The position numbers and the translations under genes are program-made. This document shows positions 1 to 5,678 of a stretch of DNA of 15,825 nucleotides, in pieces. The notes under the pieces were generated by a model. That model made no database searches. It was not told where the DNA came from and worked only from the letters and a program-made list of their open reading frames with translations. Numbering within the stretch: the stretch's first letter is position 1; each line of letters starts with the position of its first letter. The DNA lies in assembly GCA_900769555.1 (NCBI GenBank), contig CAAGHA010000186.1, positions 1 to 15,825 on the forward strand, read 5' to 3'. This DNA comes from Bacteroidales bacterium. Its GTDB lineage: Bacteria; Bacteroidota; Bacteroidia; Bacteroidales; Paludibacteraceae.

Positions 1-88
1 CCTTATAAAGGTGTTTTTTGCAGACGAATGTATTGTAACACGATTTTTTGTATTTTTCCAGATGGATTCGAGTCCGCTCCTTACAAAG

Positions 89-131
89 AATAAATCCCAT
101 AGTGAATGTATCATTCACTATGGGATTTATT
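89..131. repeat. Perfect 20-bp inverted repeat
   Basis: Arms 89-108 and 112-131 are exact reverse complements separated by the 3-nt loop TAT. The outer ends are A-rich on the left and T-rich on the right, so a transcript in either direction would form a long hairpin, but no clear T-run follows. It could be a bidirectional terminator, a protein-binding palindrome or part of an element end. I cannot choose between these from sequence. Confidence 0.75.
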
Positions 132-218
132 GGTGCGGTTGTTCTTTACGGATTCAAGAAAATAAATTTAATACGACCGACTTTCACACATATATTTCTA
201 CCGTACCCAATCGGCACA

Positions 219-248
219 TTGGTGTTTTCTAAAACAATAAATTAAAAT
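219..248 (+). promoter_or_regulatory. Candidate promoter of the DUF6809-TnpV operon
   Basis: TTGGTG (219-224) and TAAAAT (243-248) are separated by 18 bp. The -10 matches consensus at 5 of 6 positions, the -35 at only 3 of 6. Transcription would start near 255, inside the GTATATAC palindromes, which fits a repressor site placed on the start. Confidence 0.35.
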
Positions 249-276
249 GTATATACAAGATGCGTTGTATATACAA
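248..276. promoter_or_regulatory. Tandem GTATATAC palindromes (candidate operator)
   Basis: TGTATATACA at 248-257 and TTGTATATACAA at 265-276 are two copies of the same palindrome, 18 bp apart centre to centre, just upstream of the ribosome binding site at 281-286. TTGTATATACAA resembles operators of GntR-family repressors such as TreR, but no GntR-type regulator is encoded in this window. The same core recurs at 11337-11348 and 11470-11477, upstream of the sigma-like gene. Confidence 0.5.
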
Positions 277-295
277 AATGAAGGAGAAAATACTA

Positions 296-598
296 ATGTT
301 TAAATTTATAGAAGAATTCTATTATGGCAATCTCGACCCGCAAGCAAGAAGCACCAAAGAAAATAAAGCGGTGCAGAAACAAATGGAAGTCTTGATGTTG
401 AATGAGGATTTTTTGACCGAAAATCTTTCGGGCGAGAGTAAAAAGAAATTTCTTGAGTTTGTCAATGCTTGGGGTGTGGTAAACGGCGAATCAAATCTTG
501 ACAGTTTTATTATGGGATTTCGCCTTGGTGCTAACTTCGCTTATGACACGTTTGTATCTGATGAAGCACCATTTCAAGATTTACTAAAGGAGAATTGA
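296..598 (+). CDS. DUF6809 family small protein
   Basis: This 100-residue protein begins with the FIEEFYYGNLDPQAR stretch characteristic of the DUF6809 family found in clostridial mobile elements, and its C-terminal half contains the family-like FIMGFRLGANFAYD segment. The function of the family is unknown. I chose ATG 296 because AAGGAG (281-286) sits 9 nt before it; an upstream ATG at 260 lies inside the palindromic repeat and has no ribosome binding site. The stop codon (596-598) is 2 nt before the tnpV start, so the two genes are co-transcribed. No catalytic motif or membrane segment is visible. Family assignment is by resemblance. Confidence 0.75.
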   Translation: MFKFIEEFYYGNLDPQARSTKENKAVQKQMEVLMLNEDFLTENLSGESKKKFLEFVNAWGVVNGESNLDSFIMGFRLGANFAYDTFVSDEAPFQDLLKEN

Positions 599-600
599 TT

Positions 601-978
601 ATGGAAAAGTATATCTACGATGAAAACAATGGTTTATGGTATGAACTCAAAGGAGATTATTACATTCCTTGCCTTAAACTCCCCGATGAAGAACAAGTCG
701 AAATCGGCGTATGGGGACAACGACATTTAGAGTACATCAAACACCACCGTAAAGGATTTTACACCTCCTTGGTTTTAGACTGTAAACTCAACCGCTATCT
801 CTCTGATATCAATAGTCAGGCGGAGAAAATGTTTGATACTCTAATCAAACAATTTAAACAAGCGGAAGGTATTACCGAACAACTCAAAGCAGATAATCAA
901 ATGGAGTGGGTTGTTCGGATGAACAACATCCGCAACAGAGCCACAGAAATCGCAAATAACGATATAATTTATAACTAA
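601..978 (+). CDS. tnpV: TnpV family transposon-associated protein
   Basis: The 125-residue product matches the TnpV family (transposon-encoded protein, Pfam PF14198). Visible family features are the early GDYYIPCLKLP segment, the IGVWGQRHLEYIKHHRKGFY block, and the near-invariant C-terminal stretch QMEWVVRMNNIRNRATEI (about residues 99-116). The biochemical role is unknown; TnpV genes accompany clostridial transposons and conjugative elements. Start ATG 601 follows AAAGGAG (586-592) by 8 nt; an in-frame TTG at 595 is less likely. It is the second gene of an operon with the DUF6809 gene and is followed directly by a strong hairpin terminator. Confidence 0.88.
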   Translation: MEKYIYDENNGLWYELKGDYYIPCLKLPDEEQVEIGVWGQRHLEYIKHHRKGFYTSLVLDCKLNRYLSDINSQAEKMFDTLIKQFKQAEGITEQLKADNQMEWVVRMNNIRNRATEIANNDIIYN

Positions 979-990
979 CTAAAACACAGT

Positions 991-1026
991 ATGGCAAGGA
1001 GATTTACTTCTCCTTGCCATTTGTTT
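991..1026 (+). terminator. Rho-independent terminator after tnpV
   Basis: Perfect 12-bp arms 991-1002 and 1009-1020 enclose a 6-nt loop and are followed by TTGTTTT. It separates the tnpV operon from the next promoter at 1048. Confidence 0.85.
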
Positions 1027-1047
1027 TCGAATTTTTTAAAAAATCTA

Positions 1048-1076
1048 TTGACATCGACTGCTGACGATGTTATAAT
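1048..1076 (+). promoter_or_regulatory. Consensus sigma-A promoter of the EEP operon
   Basis: TTGACA (1048-1053) and TATAAT (1071-1076) are both perfect, with an ideal 17-bp spacer; transcription should start near 1083. So strong a promoter on an accessory operon usually needs a repressor, and the inverted repeat at 1051-1102 covers it. Confidence 0.9.
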
Positions 1077-1102
1077 AAAAGCACAACGACAGCAGTCGAT
1101 GT
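1051..1102. promoter_or_regulatory. Inverted-repeat operator overlapping the promoter
   Basis: ACATCGACTGCTG (1051-1063) lies between the -35 and -10 boxes, and its exact reverse complement (1090-1102) lies just after the expected start site. The centres are 39 bp apart, close to four helical turns. The left arm is not transcribed, so this is not an RNA hairpin; it looks like a paired DNA site for a repressor. The left arm also overlaps a smaller CATCG/CGATG repeat (1052-1069). The RHH-like first gene of the operon is the obvious candidate binder, by inference. Confidence 0.7.
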
Positions 1103-1139
1103 ATTTACACTGTTAGTTATTAAAAGGAGGATTTATCTT

Positions 1140-1496
1140 ATGGCAACTTATAGATTCGATTTAAATCAAGAATATGGTGAACGTTTGGAGGCTGATGCCG
1201 CTAAAAAACGTATGAGCATCCAAGAATATATCCGCTATAAGCTTTTTGGAGAAGTAACCATTTTTACTGTAGATGAAGTAATTAATAGAATCCAAAGCGG
1301 TGATTATGAAAATAAAGAGTTTACAGTTCCAGATGTTTATACGGATGAAGAATGGTCTCAGATAGATAGAGGAAATGCAGGCGTTCTTGGTAAAAACTTC
1401 TACAACCATATTACTGAACACCCTGAGTTGGGCATCCGCTTTGTACCTAGTCACACGATAAAGCGGCGTGCTGTATATATTTACGAGAAGGAGTAA
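1140..1496 (+). CDS. RHH-like N-terminus with DUF1413-like C-terminus
   Basis: This is a 118-residue protein with two apparent parts. Residues about 3-38 (YRFDLNQEYGERLEADAAKK, then SIQEYIRYKLFG) have the strand-helix-helix pattern of ribbon-helix-helix DNA-binding proteins. Residues about 58-118 resemble DUF1413, with spaced F61, W72, G84 and F87. ATG 1140 follows AAGGAGG (1124-1130) by 9 nt. It is the first gene after a perfect promoter overlapped by an inverted repeat, and ends 4 nt before the EEP nuclease gene. This layout is that of an autoregulating antitoxin or repressor ahead of an effector, but I infer that from position and fold only. It could instead be an accessory factor of the nuclease. 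Confidence 0.65.
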   Translation: MATYRFDLNQEYGERLEADAAKKRMSIQEYIRYKLFGEVTIFTVDEVINRIQSGDYENKEFTVPDVYTDEEWSQIDRGNAGVLGKNFYNHITEHPELGIRFVPSHTIKRRAVYIYEKE

Positions 1497-1500
1497 GAAA

Positions 1501-2313
1501 ATGAGTAAAAAGATTTGCGTTTGGAATATAAATTCTGCAACAAATAAAAATATCTTTACGCCTGAATTCGTGGGAGAAGAAATTAAGTATCAAGACAGCG
1601 ACTTTTTCATATTAACCGAATTCTGTAAAACTCAAAATTACGAAAGATTTATTCAAAAGCACCTTGTCAAAAACGGGTATGACTATATCTTATCCAATAA
1701 TTCGTCTAATCACAATGATATATTAGTAGCGTGGAAAAAGGATAAGTACAGTGAGGTTATAAAAGAAAATAATATACTGACAAACAAGACTACACCTAAT
1801 TTTGCTTATGTAGTATTAAAAGATACCAAAGGATTCGAATTTGTTTTAGCTGGAGTTCGAATCACTATTGAAAGCTACGAAAACAGGAAAAAACAGCTCC
1901 GATTTGTTTTAAATTCCTTAAAATCATTTCGAAGGGTTATTATAGGTGGTGATTTTAATTGCTTGCGAAGGGGAACAACTGAGCATAAATGGAATATTTC
2001 TATCTTATCTCAAATTAGCAAACAAGCGGGTTTTAAATTAGTTACTCCCACGGGTCAAAGCATTTATGAAGAAAATGCCATCAATGAAGAATATGAATTT
2101 GCTGAAGATCATTTTGTTGTTAAAGATATGCTAATTGAGAATGAGGCATATGATAGAGATTTTACAAGCAGAAACAAAGATGTATATATACACGGCAAGA
2201 ATTTTTCCATATATGATTTTGGGTTAAGAAGAAACATATGGTCCATTAACGTTGGAAGCGGGATTCCTGATCACGCTATTTTGAGCGGCAGTATTTTTTC
2301 AGAAATCACCTGA
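1501..2313 (+). CDS. Endonuclease/exonuclease/phosphatase (EEP) family protein
   Basis: This 270-residue protein carries the ordered motifs of the DNase I-like EEP superfamily: VWNINS (Asn 9/11), the metal-binding glutamate in ILTEF (Glu40), VRITIES (Arg120), GGDFN (Asp151, Asn153), EDHFVVKD (about 203-209) and the terminal PDHAIL (Asp257-His258). All catalytic positions expected for a metal-dependent phosphodiesterase appear present. The substrate could be DNA, RNA or a small phosphoester. No signal peptide or membrane segment is seen, so it should be cytoplasmic. ATG 1501 follows AAGGAG (1488-1493) by 7 nt, and the gene lies 4 nt after the RHH/DUF1413-like gene. A cytoplasmic nuclease behind a tightly controlled promoter on a mobile element suggests a toxin or defence effector, which is inference. 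Confidence 0.82.
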   Translation: MSKKICVWNINSATNKNIFTPEFVGEEIKYQDSDFFILTEFCKTQNYERFIQKHLVKNGYDYILSNNSSNHNDILVAWKKDKYSEVIKENNILTNKTTPNFAYVVLKDTKGFEFVLAGVRITIESYENRKKQLRFVLNSLKSFRRVIIGGDFNCLRRGTTEHKWNISILSQISKQAGFKLVTPTGQSIYEENAINEEYEFAEDHFVVKDMLIENEAYDRDFTSRNKDVYIHGKNFSIYDFGLRRNIWSINVGSGIPDHAILSGSIFSEIT

Positions 2314-2360
2314 TTTCGCTTGATTATTAATATCAACTTTTTGACGAACGGAGTAAAATT

Positions 2361-2852
2361 ATGAATAGAGTTCAGGCAATGACTGTTATTGATGATATTT
2401 TAAAACATAAATTTAAATATCTATATCAACAGCAAAAGTTAAATATACAAACATTGCATTTATCGTTCCTTATGGACTCAAAAACCCATAATATTCAAAT
2501 GACTTTTGAGTTTCAAGATAACTGGGTGGATATATTGTGTTTTATTTCTCCAACCGTTCCTATTAAGAATTCTAATGTTTATTTTGATGTGCTACAGACC
2601 GTAAATTATTTGAATTGGAATATAAAATCATTAGGAAGATTTTATTTGGATACATATGAGGATTTTGCATATAGTTTGCGATTTGATTATTCGCTGCTTG
2701 AACGAGCAGAGGATATATGCGTTAAGGAAATCGAAGCAGTTGTTGATTACTATGCAGATATTTTTGTATTAGTTTTGAACATTCTTCAAGGGAAAACAAC
2801 ATTTGAATGTGCCAAAAATTTTATAGACAATATGTGGGGAGGATTAGAGTAA
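2361..2852 (+). CDS. YbjN/CesT-like protein, candidate chaperone
   Basis: The 163-residue product has the pattern of the YbjN/type III secretion chaperone-like fold: N-terminal helix, beta segments (LHLSFLMD, NIQMTFEFQ, VDILCFISP), then VYFDVLQTVNYLNWNIKSLGRFYLD and a strand-rich stretch around residue 105, ending in a long helix (about 117-145). Proteins of this fold bind peptides or partner proteins rather than catalyse reactions. The assignment is by pattern and is moderate. GGAG (2350-2353) lies 7 nt before ATG 2361. It lies 47 nt after the EEP gene and is followed after 1 nt by the zinc-ribbon gene, so it belongs to the same operon and may chaperone or restrain the nuclease. Confidence 0.55.
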   Translation: MNRVQAMTVIDDILKHKFKYLYQQQKLNIQTLHLSFLMDSKTHNIQMTFEFQDNWVDILCFISPTVPIKNSNVYFDVLQTVNYLNWNIKSLGRFYLDTYEDFAYSLRFDYSLLERAEDICVKEIEAVVDYYADIFVLVLNILQGKTTFECAKNFIDNMWGGLE

Positions 2853-2853
2853 A

Positions 2854-3198
2854 ATGCCGGTAAATTTCAAAGAAACAAAGACACCATCACTTGGCAAGAA
2901 CACTGGTGAGTTTGCAGATCAAAAACTATTACATATATGTGAAGTATGTGGTAAATGGGAGCTGCTAACACCTAATGAAGGATTTCAAAAAGGATGGGAC
3001 TCCGCTCCATATATGTATCCTTTTAAAGTTATTTCGCCCAGAACTTGCGGAAACTGTGGAATTGATGAAACAGTATGGTTTGAAATTGCTGTAAAAAACA
3101 AAACTTTTGAAGATCTCAGCGAAAAGCAAAAAGAAACAGTAAAGAGAATATACGGCGAACCAGATAGTATTTTACCAAAACAAGCAATAAAAAAATAA
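2854..3198 (+). CDS. Small zinc-ribbon protein
   Basis: The 114-residue protein has two CxxC knuckles, HICEVCGKW (about 27-35) and RTCGNCGID (about 63-71), a typical four-cysteine zinc ribbon. Between them is a conserved-looking GWDSAPYMYPFKVISPR segment. I recall similar small zinc proteins of unknown function in Bacillota, but cannot name a family. The start is only 1 nt after the preceding stop, with GGGGAGG (2836-2842) inside the upstream gene, so translation is coupled. It is the last gene of the EEP operon. A role in nucleic-acid or protein binding is possible; nothing in the sequence indicates catalysis. Confidence 0.65.
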   Translation: MPVNFKETKTPSLGKNTGEFADQKLLHICEVCGKWELLTPNEGFQKGWDSAPYMYPFKVISPRTCGNCGIDETVWFEIAVKNKTFEDLSEKQKETVKRIYGEPDSILPKQAIKK

Positions 3199-3302
3199 CG
3201 AGGTAATCGGTATTAACAATAACCACTGAGTAGAGGGATTTCTCTTTATAACTGAATTATTGTTTGAAAAGATATAATTTTGTGATAACCATACTTAAAA
3301 AA

Positions 3303-3337
3303 TCTCCCACCCTTCGGACTTCATAAAGGGTGGGAGA
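3303..3337 (-). terminator. Terminator after the restriction endonuclease gene
   Basis: Perfect 12-bp arms 3303-3314 and 3326-3337 form a G/C-rich stem. On the minus strand it is followed by ATTTTTT, so it ends the endonuclease transcript. On the plus strand it is followed by AAAAATTTTG and may also stop the EEP operon. The remaining 3199-3302 gap shows no gene. Confidence 0.88.
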
Positions 3338-3348
3338 AAAATTTTGTA

Positions 3349-4263
3349 TTACTTTTCGAGCGCTTCTTTTCTGATTTTATAATAATCGCTAACAAATTTA
3401 TGTTTCTTGTGTTTCTTGATTTGTTTATCGATATTCTCTATAACGCTTGATTTTTCATCTTCGTTGTATGTGTCTTTATCCCAATGCGTTTGGTTAGCAT
3501 TACAAATCTCGAGTAATTTTTCAAAATCGATTACTCGACGTTCGGATGCGTAATTTTCTTGCTTGTTCCTTTTCGTTGTTACGATTCGTATGTTTGACTC
3601 ATATAAAGTGTTTAATACTTCTGAGGTAATAGAATCATCTAATGTGGCTAAAAACATTTGGCTCGCACCAGTGCGACTCATTTCTTCAGGGACTTCTTGC
3701 CATCTCTCGCGAAGGGTTGTTTTGGCACTGATAAGACAAGTGTAATTTTTATCAATTTCGTATTCTACTACACCTGGGGACACAATGTCGACTAACTTTC
3801 CTAAAGATTTTTCGACAAAAACCTTCTTGCCAATATTTCCTTGTGTATCCATTGAGATATTGGCGCCCATCATCAAAAGCTCGATGATTGCCTCAAACTC
3901 TTTTCCAGCACGGCTTCTTCTACTTTGAGTGTTAGAAAGGCATAGCTGGTATATGTGTTCTGGATAAGTGGTAACAAAACTCTCGATGGTTTCTCTCGGA
4001 GACAAGCCAGCAAACGCGGAATCATTAACGAGTATTTTTAGCATTTTACTCATGAATTGTTTTTCTTCCGGAACATAGGTATCCCAACAAAAACTTCTTA
4101 GTTTTTCAACTATAGTGCTGGCATTTTCAAAAAAGAACGCAGCATCTTTTTGATCGTATTTCAAAGACAAAAAGCCCTTATATACCAGCTCGTATGGTTT
4201 TGTACATTTTTTGCGTTCGGATTTTACTAAATCTTGGAACTCTTCAAGAGAATATTTTTTCAT
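3349..4263 (-). CDS. Type II restriction endonuclease, EcoRII/ScrFI-like
   Basis: This 304-residue protein resembles the catalytic domain of EcoRII-type endonucleases (PD-(D/E)xK fold). Key stretches are SRRSRAGKEFEAIIELL (about 114-130), VDIVSPG with Asp159, and ISAKTTLRERW with Lys181, matching the EcoRII-group KTT...RW active-site block. It would cut unmethylated DNA at the site protected by the adjacent methyltransferase, whose target region points to a CC-GG type site (CCNGG or CCWGG). The N-terminal 110 residues are a separate domain without recognisable motif. AGGAGAG (4271-4277, minus strand) precedes ATG 4263 by 7 nt. It is divergent from the methyltransferase and shares its operator region, so the modifying enzyme can control its expression. 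Confidence 0.85.
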   Translation of the reverse strand: MKKYSLEEFQDLVKSERKKCTKPYELVYKGFLSLKYDQKDAAFFFENASTIVEKLRSFCWDTYVPEEKQFMSKMLKILVNDSAFAGLSPRETIESFVTTYPEHIYQLCLSNTQSRRSRAGKEFEAIIELLMMGANISMDTQGNIGKKVFVEKSLGKLVDIVSPGVVEYEIDKNYTCLISAKTTLRERWQEVPEEMSRTGASQMFLATLDDSITSEVLNTLYESNIRIVTTKRNKQENYASERRVIDFEKLLEICNANQTHWDKDTYNEDEKSSVIENIDKQIKKHKKHKFVSDYYKIRKEALEK

Positions 4264-4280
4264 TATTTTTCTCTCCTATC

Positions 4281-4309
4281 TTGAAATTAATTGAAAAATA
4301 TGTTATAGT
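4281..4309 (+). promoter_or_regulatory. Promoter of the methyltransferase gene
   Basis: TTGAAA (4281-4286), 17-bp spacer, TATAGT (4304-4309). Transcription should begin near 4316, immediately before the GGACA...TGTCC palindrome, so protein bound there would block this promoter. Confidence 0.7.
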
Positions 4310-4314
4310 GTCAA
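4286..4314 (-). promoter_or_regulatory. Candidate promoter of the endonuclease gene
   Basis: On the minus strand TTGACA (4314 down to 4309) and ATTAAT (4291 down to 4286) are 17 bp apart. The -35 box is perfect and lies in the outer arm of the operator; the -10 matches 4 of 6. The two divergent promoters occupy almost the same DNA and must compete. Confidence 0.5.
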
Positions 4315-4344
4315 CGAGAGGACAAAGTGTCCGCGATTTGACAC
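4308..4344. promoter_or_regulatory. Nested R-M operator, M.SsoII-like
   Basis: The inner palindrome GGACA-AAG-TGTCC (4320-4332) and the outer pair GTGTCAA (4308-4314) / TTGACAC (4338-4344) share the same centre, 4326. The inner site closely resembles the GGACA...TGTCC operator bound by the N-terminal HTH of M.SsoII, which represses its own gene and favours the endonuclease gene (established for SsoII). The methyltransferase here carries such an HTH, so the same control is likely. Confidence 0.8.
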
Positions 4345-4368
4345 GTGAATTAAAGGAGCTTATTTGTG

Positions 4369-5538
4369 ATGCAAGCTATAACACCAAATATATCAATGAC
4401 GCCAGCAGACTTAATTAGAGAAAAACGTCAACGCCTTCACATGACACAAAAAGAACTTGCGGATGCTATTGGTATGTCTAAAAACGGAGATAGAACAATC
4501 AGAAGATGGGAGGCGGGAGAAACACAGCCTTCCGCTATTGAACTGAAACATGTTCTTGCCTTCCCCGAAAACATCCCTTTTCCTAATATAGAAAACGCTC
4601 CGTATAAGATGATTGATCTTTTTGCAGGCATTGGCGGAACCCGTCTCGGATTTTATCAAACCAAAAAGGTAAATGTAGTTTTTAGCAGCGAGTTTGATGA
4701 ACATGCAGTAAAAACGTATAAAGCCAACTATGGCGAACAACCTTTTGGTGATATTACAAAGATAGAAACGGAGAGTATCCCCGAACATGATATCTTAGTA
4801 GGCGGTTTCCCTTGTCAGGCATTTAGCCAAGCAGGCAAAAAACTTGGCTTTGAAGATACTCGTGGTACGCTATTTTTTGAAATTGCAAGAATCCTAAAGA
4901 AAAAACAACCAAAAGCTTTTCTTCTTGAAAACGTAAAAAATTTAACCCTACATGATCACGGAAAAACATTTGAGGTTATTGTTAATACATTGGAAGAATT
5001 GGGGTATGAAGTATTTCCTTGTTTATTTAAAGCAAAAGACTTTGGTGTTCCCCAAAATAGAGAACGTATATATATAGTTGGTTTTAATAAAGACAAGGTA
5101 TCTAACTATAAAGATTTTATCATGCCAACTCCACCTTGCTCGGAAACCAAGGTTGGACAAATTCTCGAATCTAATGTTGATGGAAAATACACTATTTCGG
5201 ATAAACTGTGGAATGGGCATCAACGTAGAAAAGCCGAACATAAAGAAAAAGGAAATGGCTTTGGCTACACGTTATTTACAGCAGATAGCCCGTATACTAA
5301 CACAATTTCGGCTAGATATTATAAAGATGGTAGCGAAATATTAATCGCTCAAGAGGGAAAAAATCCTCGTAAAATCACACCTCGAGAAGCCGCTCGTTTG
5401 CAAGGGTTTCCGGAAGAGTTTATTATTCCCGTGAGCGATACTCAAGCATATAAGCAATTCGGGAACTCCGTAGCGGTGCCGGTTATACATGCAATCGCTG
5501 AGGAAATTATAAAAGTGCTTGACCATTCAAACAAATAA
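4369..5538 (+). CDS. DNA (cytosine-5) methyltransferase with N-terminal HTH
   Basis: The 389-residue enzyme transfers a methyl group from S-adenosylmethionine to cytosine C5. Residues about 11-65 form an XRE-like helix-turn-helix (MTQKELADAIGMS, then TIRRWEAGETQPS). The catalytic domain follows: motif I DLFAGIGG (83-90), motif IV GGFPCQAFSQAG with nucleophile Cys149, motif VI ENV (187-189), motif VIII QNRERIYIVGF, and motif X QFGNSVAVPVI. The target-recognition region (KYTISDKLW, GNGFGYTLFTADSPYTNTIS, ARYYKDGSEIL) is that of the Dcm/M.ScrFI/M.SsoII group, which methylates CCWGG or CCNGG. AAGGAG (4353-4358) precedes ATG 4369 by 10 nt; GTG 4366 is an equal alternative. Its HTH probably binds the operator at 4308-4344, repressing itself and adjusting the divergent endonuclease gene. 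Confidence 0.95.
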   Translation: MQAITPNISMTPADLIREKRQRLHMTQKELADAIGMSKNGDRTIRRWEAGETQPSAIELKHVLAFPENIPFPNIENAPYKMIDLFAGIGGTRLGFYQTKKVNVVFSSEFDEHAVKTYKANYGEQPFGDITKIETESIPEHDILVGGFPCQAFSQAGKKLGFEDTRGTLFFEIARILKKKQPKAFLLENVKNLTLHDHGKTFEVIVNTLEELGYEVFPCLFKAKDFGVPQNRERIYIVGFNKDKVSNYKDFIMPTPPCSETKVGQILESNVDGKYTISDKLWNGHQRRKAEHKEKGNGFGYTLFTADSPYTNTISARYYKDGSEILIAQEGKNPRKITPREAARLQGFPEEFIIPVSDTQAYKQFGNSVAVPVIHAIAEEIIKVLDHSNK

Positions 5539-5601
5539 AATATTTAGTTATCACGCATACATTTTACTACAAAATACATTAATTTTCAATAGCTAAAAGC
5601 C

Positions 5602-5645
5602 AAATGCCAATGTATCGGTTATAAATCGACGCATTGGCATTTTTA
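5602..5645 (+). terminator. Terminator between convergent genes
   Basis: Arms 5602-5612 and 5632-5642 (AAATGCCAATG and its complement) enclose a 19-nt loop and are followed by TTTTAATT on the plus strand. It ends the methyltransferase transcript and may also serve the convergent lipoprotein gene. Confidence 0.75.
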
Positions 5646-5678
5646 ATTGCGCTTTTACCGATTGTTTTAATTTACGAA

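Larger units (their letters stand above)
1..248. other. Left-edge non-coding stretch
   Basis: No convincing gene is seen here. The two overlapping open frames lack a ribosome binding site and run straight through a perfect palindrome at 89-131. The only structures are that palindrome and a short inverted repeat CCAAT/ATTGG at 207-222. T-runs around 45-58 could belong to the transcript end of a gene left of the window, but I cannot see that gene. Confidence 0.5.

Noticed and set aside
60..82. GATTCGAGTCC resembling a tRNA T-arm
   Set aside because: The flanking bases do not pair into a T-stem, and no acceptor, D or anticodon arms are found upstream.
11..245. Two overlapping plus-strand open frames of 65-73 codons
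   Set aside because: No ribosome binding site, cysteine-rich random-looking product, and both run through the perfect palindrome at 89-131.
260..295. Upstream ATG for the DUF6809 gene
   Set aside because: It lies between the GTATATAC palindromes without a ribosome binding site; ATG 296 has AAGGAG at good spacing.
4411..4788. Minus-strand open frames inside the methyltransferase gene
   Set aside because: Antisense shadows of a gene with all methyltransferase motifs.
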